Below, piece after piece: positions 6,160 to 11,395 of a DNA stretch of 11,395 nucleotides (position 1 is its first letter; each line of letters begins with the position of its first letter). The DNA is from Alphaproteobacteria bacterium. Lineage in GTDB: Bacteria; Pseudomonadota; Alphaproteobacteria; RS24. Under the pieces are notes generated by a model. The model was not told the origin of the DNA. It did no database searches and saw nothing but the letters and a program-made list of their open reading frames with translations. The stretch covers positions 1-11,395 of the forward strand of contig RFZE01000037.1 in assembly GCA_009920875.1 (NCBI GenBank). Direction: 5' to 3'. Made by a program: the position numbers and the translations under genes.

Positions 6160-6849
6160 ATGATAAAACGCATATTGATTTCGCTGGCCGTCATATTGCC
6201 CGCTGTGATGATAGCCCTTTTATGGTTGGCGTTTTTTTCACCGCGCCCGCCTTTGACGACCGATGCAGCGACTTTGGCCGGTGACGGCAGCACGCTTGAT
6301 TATTGCCGCCTGCCGGAGCTGGACGGCACGGGCAAAAATGCCCGAGACATTGCCAAAGGCAACACGCCGGGCTGTGCTTATAGTCACTTTCCCTTGCCCA
6401 TATTGGCCGATTGTACGGAGCCGCTGCCGCCGGAAGCCGATGACATTCGTGGGCTGTGGCGTGGTGTAGCGGGTGATAAAATCGGCCATGTTGAGCGCGT
6501 CGAGCAATGTGGGCATCGCACCGTCATCACGGCGGCGGGGATTATTCACGATTATGGCCCCAACAGCACGGCCGGTCTCAACACCAATGATACGGAAGGC
6601 GGTGTTACGTTCACCATTGGCGATAAGGCTTATTGCCCGCGCACCTCAGCCGCCATGATTTGGCAAGATAAGGCGTTGGACTTTCATGTCTTTGGCTGGG
6701 GTCCGGTGGTGGTGCGTCGCTATATGGACGGCGATCAGCTGATTTGGGAATATGCAGATGGCAGCATCACGCGCATGAACCGTATTTGCCGATTGCCGGA
6801 AGAGCATAAAATGCCGCGCCTGCGCGGGGCGCAGCTCAAACTGTTTTAG
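6160..6849 (+). CDS. Exported or membrane-anchored six-cysteine protein of unknown function
   Basis: A 229-residue protein of no family I can name. A strong hydrophobic segment (about 5-26) after MIKR is a signal peptide or anchor. The mature part holds exactly six cysteines (49, 72, 85, 117, 159, 210), suggesting up to three disulfides outside the cytoplasm. From about residue 95 the pattern is strand-rich (DIRGLWRG, HRTVITAAGIIHDYG, PVVVRRYMDGDQLIWEYADG) and looks like a small beta-barrel or lipocalin-like fold; this is inference from pattern only. It starts one base after the TetR stop, so translation is likely coupled, and it belongs to the sulfatase operon. It may bind a ligand or assist the sulfatase. 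Its last four bases overlap the convergent aminotransferase gene. Confidence 0.75.
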   Translation: MIKRILISLAVILPAVMIALLWLAFFSPRPPLTTDAATLAGDGSTLDYCRLPELDGTGKNARDIAKGNTPGCAYSHFPLPILADCTEPLPPEADDIRGLWRGVAGDKIGHVERVEQCGHRTVITAAGIIHDYGPNSTAGLNTNDTEGGVTFTIGDKAYCPRTSAAMIWQDKALDFHVFGWGPVVVRRYMDGDQLIWEYADGSITRMNRICRLPEEHKMPRLRGAQLKLF

Positions 6850-7961
6850 AGCACCTCTTCCAATGCGCTGAGGCAGGTGTGTACATTATCTTCTGATGCA
6901 CCAAAGCCCATCAGCCCGATGCGCCAAATTTTTCCGGCCAAAGCGCCAAGGCCGGCACCGATTTCCAGATTATGTTCATTTAACAGGGTTTTACGAATAT
7001 CGCCTTCGCGCGCTTTCAGTGCCTCAGGAATGAGCACGGAATTCATTTGCGGCAGGCGATAAGGCTCTTCGACCAAAAGTGTCAGCCCAAGCTTTTCCAA
7101 ACCGGCTTTTAACGCTTCGTGATGGGTTTGATGACGCGCCCAAGCATTTTCCAAGCCCTCATCACGCACCAAAAGCAGGCTCTCATGCAGCGCATACATG
7201 GCGTTGATGGGCGCTGTGTGGTGATAAGAACGCGCCTCGTCACCCGACCAATAATCCATCACCAAAGACAGGTCGAGAAACCAGCTTTGTATCGGCGTGT
7301 TGCGCTTTCTGATGGTTTCAATGGCACGCGGCGAAAACGTCACCGGTGACAGGCCGGGCGGACAGGACAGGCATTTTTGCGAGCCCGAATAAGCGGCATC
7401 AATGCCCCATTCATCAATCAGCACCGGCACACCGGCCAAAGAAGTCACGCAATCCATAATGGTCAAACAGCCATGTGCTTGTGCCAGCTTGGCCAGAGCG
7501 GCGGCGTCGGAGCACACGCCGGTCGAGGTTTCGGCATGGACAAAGGCGAGAATTTTAATATCGGGATGCGTTTTCAACGCCGCTTCCACCTTATCGGGTG
7601 AGACCGGCGTGCCCCATTCATCTTCAACAATCACCGCTTCGCCGCCACAGCGAATGACGTTCTCCTTCATGCGCCCGCCAAACACGCCATTAATGCACAC
7701 CAGCACCTTGTCGCCCGGTTCTACCAAATTGGCGAAACAGCTTTCCATGCCGGCCGAGCCCGGCGCGGAGACCGGAAAGGTCAGCGGGTTTTCGGTTTGA
7801 TAGGCATAGCGCAAGAGCTCTTTAATATCGTCCATCAGCTCGATAAATTGCGGGTCGAGATGGCCGATAATCGGACGCGCCATAGCGTTGAGCACGCGCG
7901 GGTCAATATTGGACGGGCCGGGCCCCATCAGGGTCTTGAAATTGGGATTGAAGCTGTTCAT
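6846..7961 (-). CDS. Class V aminotransferase, alanine/serine-glyoxylate type
   Basis: A 371-residue cytoplasmic PLP enzyme expected to transfer an amino group from alanine or serine to glyoxylate, giving glycine. Evidence: the N-terminal MGPGPSNIDPRVL block (12-24), Asp170 in TIMDCVTSLAGVP (contacts the PLP ring), the PLP lysine Lys196 in YSGSQKCLSCPPGLSPVTFS, the YHHTAPI block (246-252), and Arg347 in KIWRIGLMG (substrate carboxylate). The series closely follows human AGXT, and length is normal for the family. A related serine-pyruvate or 2-aminoethylphosphonate role is less likely but cannot be excluded. The ATG at 7961 has AAGG nine bases upstream and a good promoter. Its stop overlaps the end of the plus-strand six-cysteine gene by four bases. 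Confidence 0.88.
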   Translation of the reverse strand: MNSFNPNFKTLMGPGPSNIDPRVLNAMARPIIGHLDPQFIELMDDIKELLRYAYQTENPLTFPVSAPGSAGMESCFANLVEPGDKVLVCINGVFGGRMKENVIRCGGEAVIVEDEWGTPVSPDKVEAALKTHPDIKILAFVHAETSTGVCSDAAALAKLAQAHGCLTIMDCVTSLAGVPVLIDEWGIDAAYSGSQKCLSCPPGLSPVTFSPRAIETIRKRNTPIQSWFLDLSLVMDYWSGDEARSYHHTAPINAMYALHESLLLVRDEGLENAWARHQTHHEALKAGLEKLGLTLLVEEPYRLPQMNSVLIPEALKAREGDIRKTLLNEHNLEIGAGLGALAGKIWRIGLMGFGASEDNVHTCLSALEEVL

Positions 7962-7999
7962 CGTCGCGTGCCTTAATGGAGGTGTTGAAATTGGCCGCG

Positions 8000-8029
8000 A
8001 GTATGGAGGGAGGTTGAATATTTTGTCAA
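8000..8029 (-). promoter_or_regulatory. Promoter of the aminotransferase gene
   Basis: On the minus strand a perfect TTGACA (8029-8024) and CATACT (8005-8000, four of six consensus bases) are separated by 18 bases. The transcript would start near 7993, about 31 bases before the ATG at 7961. Confidence 0.45.
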
Positions 8030-8074
8030 ACGCTCTATCGTCTCTTAAGCAATGTTTTTGGAAAGTGTCAGGAA

Positions 8075-8365
8075 ATGTCTAATTTAGAGCAATATGCCGC
8101 GCTGAAATCCATGCTCCATGCGATGGAAAAGGATTTGGCTTTGACCGATTTATCGTCGGCTGAGAAGGCAATTTTATCGGCGGTCGCCCCCTTGCAGGAT
8201 GCGCTAAATGAGGGCGAGTTTGTTTCATCGCGCAGTATAAAAAGCCATCCGCTATGCGCTGATTTGCCGAACCCCACTTTCTTTCGGGCTTTGGCGCAAC
8301 TCTTAAAACGGCAATATTTATACTTGCCAGAGGGCCGCGCAAAAGGGCTCTATCGGCTGAAATAG
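8075..8365 (+). CDS. Small winged-helix-like protein, unrecognised family
   Basis: A 96-residue soluble protein with no signal sequence and no family I can name. After an N-terminal helix (about 1-24), residues 27-95 follow a helix-helix-helix-strand order like a winged-helix DNA-binding domain: LSSAEKAILSAVAPLQ, then SSRSIKSHPL, then a probable recognition helix NPTFFRALAQLLKRQYL and a wing LPEGRAKGLYRL. A weak AGGA lies two bases before the ATG, closer than ideal. It faces away from the aminotransferase gene across a 113-bp gap. It could be a local regulator, but that is an inference from fold pattern alone. Confidence 0.6.
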   Translation: MSNLEQYAALKSMLHAMEKDLALTDLSSAEKAILSAVAPLQDALNEGEFVSSRSIKSHPLCADLPNPTFFRALAQLLKRQYLYLPEGRAKGLYRLK

Positions 8366-8381
8366 AGTGGGCCAAAACCAC

Positions 8382-8396
8382 TAGGCAAATTGCCTA
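8382..8396. repeat. 15-bp palindrome before the 8433 gene, possible operator
   Basis: TAGGCAA and TTGCCTA are exact inverted 7-base arms around one central A. The centre is too tight for an RNA hairpin, so a protein-binding site is more likely. TTGCCT (8390-8395) could be a -35 box with a poor TATTCC -10 box at 8412-8417. It lies in a 67-bp gap between two small winged-helix-like genes, either of which could bind it. Confidence 0.35.
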
Positions 8397-8432
8397 TATT
8401 GTGCGCTAACCTATTCCTTCCTAATTTTAATC

Positions 8433-8828
8433 ATGTCTCAGGATGAAACAGAAAGTGATATGCGAGAAAAATATCGTGCGGCGGCAAGTATTTTTCTTGA
8501 TCTTTCTGAGACGGTAAGCGGTAACTTGACCCACGTGATTGAGACCTCTTTTGTTGGTGCTTATGTCTATATGGTTGGGGTGCCGGTCACAGTTTACAAT
8601 ATTTCCAAGCTCCCCTTTTGCGGCTCTTACCGGAGTGCAAAACGTTATTGCGACTTAATGGTTGAAGCCGGAGTTTTGGAATATACGCCTGACGGATTGG
8701 TACAATGCACAGAAAAAGGCTTGGCCTCGAGTGATTGGTATTTCAAAGCCTTGTTTGAAATGCCCCAATTGGTGAAGGGGCGGAGCGAAGAAAAGAACAG
8801 AAATAAAATTTACGTTATTAAATCGTGA
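8433..8828 (+). CDS. Small winged-helix-like protein, unrecognised family
   Basis: A 131-residue cytoplasmic protein not assigned to a family. An N-terminal helical part (8-47) precedes a likely winged-helix unit at about 50-100: VPVTVYNISKL, then SYRSAKRYCDLMVEAGVL (probable recognition helix), then the wing EYTPDGLVQCTEKG. This resembles MarR- or phage-type DNA-binding modules but is not close enough to name. There is no clear Shine-Dalgarno before the ATG at 8433. An alternative ATG at 8460 has AGGA about 17 bases upstream, which is too far to help. Base composition is clearly more AT-rich than the flanking metabolic genes. It is followed 27 bases later by a membrane protein gene of similar composition. 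Confidence 0.6.
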   Translation: MSQDETESDMREKYRAAASIFLDLSETVSGNLTHVIETSFVGAYVYMVGVPVTVYNISKLPFCGSYRSAKRYCDLMVEAGVLEYTPDGLVQCTEKGLASSDWYFKALFEMPQLVKGRSEEKNRNKIYVIKS

Positions 8829-8855
8829 CGTGTCGCTAGAAAAGTTTTTGCCGTT

Positions 8856-9446
8856 ATGAAATACAGATTTGTCCAATTCTCTAAAACAACATTTTTTATT
8901 GTCAGCTGTTACTGTCTAACTTTCGCTTTGGTCAATCAGATGATCTTTCCAACGCAACAATCGGTTTTTCCTAGTGTATCTCAATATGCAGCACTAATTT
9001 ACCTGCCTCATGGGGTGCGGGTTATTGCGACATGGCTGTATAGGGAGAAGGCCATATTACCGCTGCTTATTGCGCATTTGATAATTTATTATTCATTTTA
9101 TTGGTACGGTACGGATACGGTGAAGAATATGGTTGCCATATTGAGCGGCAGTCTATGCGTCTATATCGCCATGCAATTATTCCGCTTCAGCCGTATTGAT
9201 ATCAGCCTTGCCAATATGACTATATCGCACTGGCGCAGTCTGATTTTGCTTGGTTTTATCAGTTCGATTTTCAACACGGCAGGCAATATGTTGGCGCTGG
9301 AGGACGCCATGAGTAGCGAATTGCACTTGAATGTGATTGTCACCTTCATTATTGGCGATACGCTGGGCACAATTGCCTGCTTAATGGTTTTAATGTTCGG
9401 CTTTCGGTTTTTGCGCGAATTCGGCGGCAGAGGTGCGCAATCTTAA
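8856..9446 (+). CDS. Multi-pass membrane protein, possible MASE1-like sensory domain
   Basis: A 196-residue protein with about six hydrophobic segments (roughly 11-30, 44-61, 66-84, 91-109, 127-146, 158-186) and almost no soluble domain. The motifs YLPHGVRVIATWL (49-61) and FIIGDTLGTIA (164-174) recall MASE1-type integral membrane sensory domains, but such domains are normally joined to a signalling output and none is attached here. It may be a stand-alone sensor partner of the neighbouring winged-helix protein, or a transporter-like protein; neither can be shown. Start context is weak. The gene is the most AT-rich in the window, which could mean recent transfer or simply the composition bias of a hydrophobic protein. 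Confidence 0.65.
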   Translation: MKYRFVQFSKTTFFIVSCYCLTFALVNQMIFPTQQSVFPSVSQYAALIYLPHGVRVIATWLYREKAILPLLIAHLIIYYSFYWYGTDTVKNMVAILSGSLCVYIAMQLFRFSRIDISLANMTISHWRSLILLGFISSIFNTAGNMLALEDAMSSELHLNVIVTFIIGDTLGTIACLMVLMFGFRFLREFGGRGAQS

Positions 9447-9560
9447 ATTATGGTTCAAATCACCGCGCTCAAAAACTTGCGACATTCTGCGCAGCAAAAT
9501 AGGCCAAATAAAAACTGTATTTTTCGAACGCGCGGTATAAAATCATGGGAATTGACTTTC

Positions 9561-9565
9561 GGGAG
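9561..9565 (+). promoter_or_regulatory. Ribosome binding site fixing the coq4 start
   Basis: GGGAG lies seven bases before the ATG at 9573. It supports this start over an upstream in-frame ATG at 9450, whose extra 41 residues look unlike coding sequence. Confidence 0.65.
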
Positions 9566-9572
9566 ATTTTCT

Positions 9573-10295
9573 ATGAGGAAAATTGCTAAAATACGCGCTG
9601 CCATCAAGCAATTGATTGCCGATAAAGAAGATACCAAGCAGGTTTTCATTATTTTGGAGGCTTTATCGGGCAATTCCGGCCTGCGCGCCTTTAAACGTTT
9701 TAAAAAAACGCCACACGCTCGAGACATTCTCACCGCCGAAAAGCCCTTGGTGGAATATTTGAAAGACCGCGCATGGCTAGAAAGTTTGCCCGAAGGGTCT
9801 TTGGGCCGAGCCTATGCGCGCTTCACGGAGGTTGAGCAAATCACAGCCGACGGGCTGACCGAAGCCTCGGTGGAAGGGCGCCAAGAAGAGCGCGAAATGA
9901 GCGCAGCGCAGATTAAATATCATGAGCGCCAGCGCGACGCGCATGATTTATGGCATGTCTCGACCGGTTATGGGCGCGACGGTTTGGGTGAATTGTGTTT
10001 GCTAGCCGTGACCTGGCGCCAGCTCGGCAATCCCGGTCTTTTGGTCATTATCCTGTTCGGCTATCTGGTTTCACGCAAAGAAGCGCCGGGGCTCGGCATT
10101 GGTCGCGCCATTATGGAAGGCTTTCATTTGGGGCGCTCGGCCAAGGGCCTGCCTGGCGCGCATTGGGAATATTTGCTGACGCAGCCATTGGAAGAGGTGC
10201 GCGCCGCATTGGGCATTCAAACGCCGCGCCTCTATCGCAAAATCGTTGATGCAACGCCGGATTTGCAAACCGCCGGCTATGTTGCCGCCGAATAA
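9573..10295 (+). CDS. coq4: Coq4-family ubiquinone biosynthesis protein
   Basis: A 240-residue Coq4 homologue. The diagnostic HDxxH-x11-E metal-binding motif is intact: His124, Asp125, His128 and Glu140 in RDAHDLWHVSTGYGRDGLGE. The C-terminal half (AIMEGFHLGRSAKGLPGAHWE followed by PLEEVRAALGI) also matches the family. Coq4 proteins act in coenzyme Q synthesis, where the eukaryotic protein has been linked to processing of the ring C1 position and to organising the biosynthetic complex. It has no transmembrane helix and probably acts at the inner face of the membrane. Length is normal. The start at 9573 was chosen from its Shine-Dalgarno sequence. The ArsC-like gene begins nine bases after its stop, so the two are probably co-transcribed. 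Confidence 0.9.
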   Translation: MRKIAKIRAAIKQLIADKEDTKQVFIILEALSGNSGLRAFKRFKKTPHARDILTAEKPLVEYLKDRAWLESLPEGSLGRAYARFTEVEQITADGLTEASVEGRQEEREMSAAQIKYHERQRDAHDLWHVSTGYGRDGLGELCLLAVTWRQLGNPGLLVIILFGYLVSRKEAPGLGIGRAIMEGFHLGRSAKGLPGAHWEYLLTQPLEEVRAALGIQTPRLYRKIVDATPDLQTAGYVAAE

Positions 10296-10304
10296 GCGCG
10301 CCGC

Positions 10305-10649
10305 ATGACACTGACGGTTTACGGCATCCCCAATTGCGACACGGTGAAAAAGGCGCGCGTCTGGTTGGGCGATAAGGGTCAAGATTTTGCCTTTCACGAT
10401 TTCCGCAAAGACGGTTTGAGCGAAGATATGGTGACGCGCTGGCTGGCCCACGTGACGATGGATAAACTCTTGAACAAGCGCGGCACTAGCTGGCGCAAAC
10501 TCTCAGATGTCGATAAGGCCAATGAAGATGCAGCGCATCTCGTCGAGCTGATGGTCGAAAACCCGACCCTCATCAAGCGGCCGGTAATTGAGGCAGGTGA
10601 CCAAGTGACGGTGGGCTTCACCGATGAGGTCATGGCGTTTTGGTCTTGA
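10305..10649 (+). CDS. ArsC/Spx-family reductase-like protein, YffB type
   Basis: A 114-residue thioredoxin-fold protein. The N-terminus VYGIPNCDTVKKARVWL carries the single conserved cysteine Cys11, and LLNKRGTSWRKL and LIKRPVI follow at the positions expected for ArsC-related proteins. The pattern NCDT-KKAR together with RGTSWRKL matches the YffB subgroup more closely than true arsenate reductases. YffB is thought to be a glutathione-dependent thiol reductase, and arsenate reduction should not be assumed. No arsenic genes are nearby. It follows coq4 by nine bases and ends eight bases from the convergent TusA-like gene. Confidence 0.88.
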   Translation: MTLTVYGIPNCDTVKKARVWLGDKGQDFAFHDFRKDGLSEDMVTRWLAHVTMDKLLNKRGTSWRKLSDVDKANEDAAHLVELMVENPTLIKRPVIEAGDQVTVGFTDEVMAFWS

Positions 10650-10657
10650 ATGTTGTG

Positions 10658-10894
10658 TTAAGGGCCTTTTTCAATCTCAAAGCATAAAATCCGCATATCA
10701 CCAAGGCCGTCTTGCTCAGCGCTGGCAATCAGTGTGTGACCATGTTCTTGGCAAAAATGCGGCACATCAATCGCCGCCATCGGATCGCTGGCCAAAAGCC
10801 TGATTTGACCGCCCGAGGCGATGTCGCGCAGGACTTTTTGCAGCCGCAAAACCGGCATCGGACAGCTCAGGCCGGTCGCATCAATTTCCGTCAT
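10658..10894 (-). CDS. TusA-like sulfur carrier protein
   Basis: A 78-residue protein with the family signature CPMPVL, Cys11 being the persulfide-carrying residue, followed by the helix RLQKVLRDI and the strand QIRLLASDPMAAIDVPHFC. Length matches TusA/SirA proteins, small cytoplasmic carriers that pass sulfane sulfur to tRNA thiolation, cofactor synthesis or sulfur oxidation. A second cysteine (Cys48) lies in VPHFCQEHGH. Its ATG overlaps the stop of the upstream metallo-hydrolase gene as ATGA (10891-10894), so the two are translationally coupled. Which sulfur pathway it serves is not visible here; paralogues such as YedF are not excluded. Confidence 0.88.
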   Translation of the reverse strand: MTEIDATGLSCPMPVLRLQKVLRDIASGGQIRLLASDPMAAIDVPHFCQEHGHTLIASAEQDGLGDMRILCFEIEKGP

Positions 10895-11395
10895 ATGTCT
10901 TGCGGATCGGTCTTGGCTTGCGGTCGCGCGGTCGCATATTCGGCCATGCCGCCAAACAGTTCGGCGATTTCAGGTTTTTCCTGCGCGCCGAATTCATGGA
11001 ACATGGTGGCGCAATTGACAACAATGCGCTCGCGGTCGCCCCAATCATCAAACACACCCAGCGCAATATCAAACGCCGCTTCTTTATAGCTCATACCCGC
11101 CTCATAACGTGCGCGTGCCTCTTGCCGCATGGTCACCAAATAATGACGCACTTCTTCAACGCCTGCTTTGGTGGTGATGGGGCCGTGGCCCGGCACAATG
11201 GTCTCGACATCCATTGCGATAATGCGATCGCATGCGTCAATCCAATTTTGCACCGGTCCGTCCCAAATAATCGGATGCCCGCCAATAAATAAAATATCGC
11301 CCGTATAGACGGTGCGGTCGACCGGCACATGCACCAAAGTGTCGCCCGGCGTATGCGCCGGCCCGACCGGAATAAGGTGAATATCCTTATCGCCC
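10891..11395 (-). CDS. Metallo-beta-lactamase-fold hydrolase, N-terminus cut by window edge
   Basis: The last 167 residues of an MBL-fold protein are visible; the HxHxDH metal motif would lie outside the window. Present are the next metal ligands in order: His14 (visible numbering) in GPAHTPGDT, Asp33 in VYTGDILFIGG, and His70 in IVPGHGPIT. After these comes a helical C-terminal region (about 75-145). The pattern GGHPIIWDGPVQNWI resembles SoxH- or quinoprotein-associated MBL hydrolases more than ETHE1 persulfide dioxygenases or glyoxalase II, but no function can be named. The coupled TusA gene hints at a sulfur substrate (inference). An in-frame TTG at 11337 is internal to the conserved domain and is not the start. 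Confidence 0.85.
   Translation of the reverse strand, partial: GDKDIHLIPVGPAHTPGDTLVHVPVDRTVYTGDILFIGGHPIIWDGPVQNWIDACDRIIAMDVETIVPGHGPITTKAGVEEVRHYLVTMRQEARARYEAGMSYKEAAFDIALGVFDDWGDRERIVVNCATMFHEFGAQEKPEIAELFGGMAEYATARPQAKTDPQDI

Noticed and set aside
7402..7800. Plus-strand open frame of 132 codons within the aminotransferase gene
   Set aside because: It is antisense to conserved PLP-enzyme sequence with no recognisable product or start signal.
9536..9541. TATAAA as a -10 box for coq4
   Set aside because: No acceptable -35 box lies 16-18 bases upstream, so it was not listed as a promoter.
9450..9572. N-terminal extension of Coq4 from an ATG at 9450
   Set aside because: The extra residues look non-coding, the family is about 230-240 residues, and a good Shine-Dalgarno precedes 9573.
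10305..10649. Arsenate reductase call with arsenic resistance
   Set aside because: The motifs fit the YffB subgroup, and no arsenite transporter or ArsR regulator is in the window.
10652..10672. AAGGGCCTT with following T run as a terminator between the convergent YffB and TusA genes
   Set aside because: The arms are four bases around one base, so no stable RNA loop can form.

Overview
The window looks like a chromosomal piece of an alphaproteobacterium, probably free-living and aerobic. A Coq4-type ubiquinone protein, mid-to-high GC in the core genes, and dense packing with 4-base ATGA overlaps all suggest this, but no rRNA or taxonomic marker is present to fix the lineage. Coding density is very high and no gene-free gap exceeds about 130 bases. 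No tRNA, rRNA, CRISPR array or insertion sequence was seen.

Left part (1-1958): a predicted exported lipoprotein of the formylglycine-generating enzyme family (runs off the left edge, minus strand) is divergent from a haloalkane dehalogenase-like alpha/beta hydrolase. Formylglycine-generating enzymes activate sulfatases, and a sulfatase with a cysteine-type active site lies 3 kb away.

Central part (1966-6849): two operons face away from each other around a perfect 16-bp inverted repeat (3782-3820). Leftward are a two-pass membrane protein and an unusually long glutathione S-transferase homologue, translationally coupled. Rightward are a membrane-anchored sulfatase, a TetR-family regulator and a small exported six-cysteine protein. 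The inverted repeat contains TTGACA and TATAAT boxes on both strands, so it reads as two fully overlapping promoters inside one operator, most simply controlled by the TetR protein. This module is the best candidate in the window for a coherent, little-described system. Its substrate cannot be read from sequence.

Right part (6846-11395): an alanine/serine-glyoxylate aminotransferase (minus strand) overlaps the end of the six-cysteine gene tail to tail. Then comes a stretch, increasingly AT-rich to the right, of three unrecognised genes: two small winged-helix-like proteins and a multi-pass membrane protein. After these, coq4 and an ArsC/YffB-like reductase gene form a short plus-strand pair, meeting a minus-strand TusA-like sulfur carrier and a metallo-beta-lactamase-fold hydrolase that runs off the right edge.
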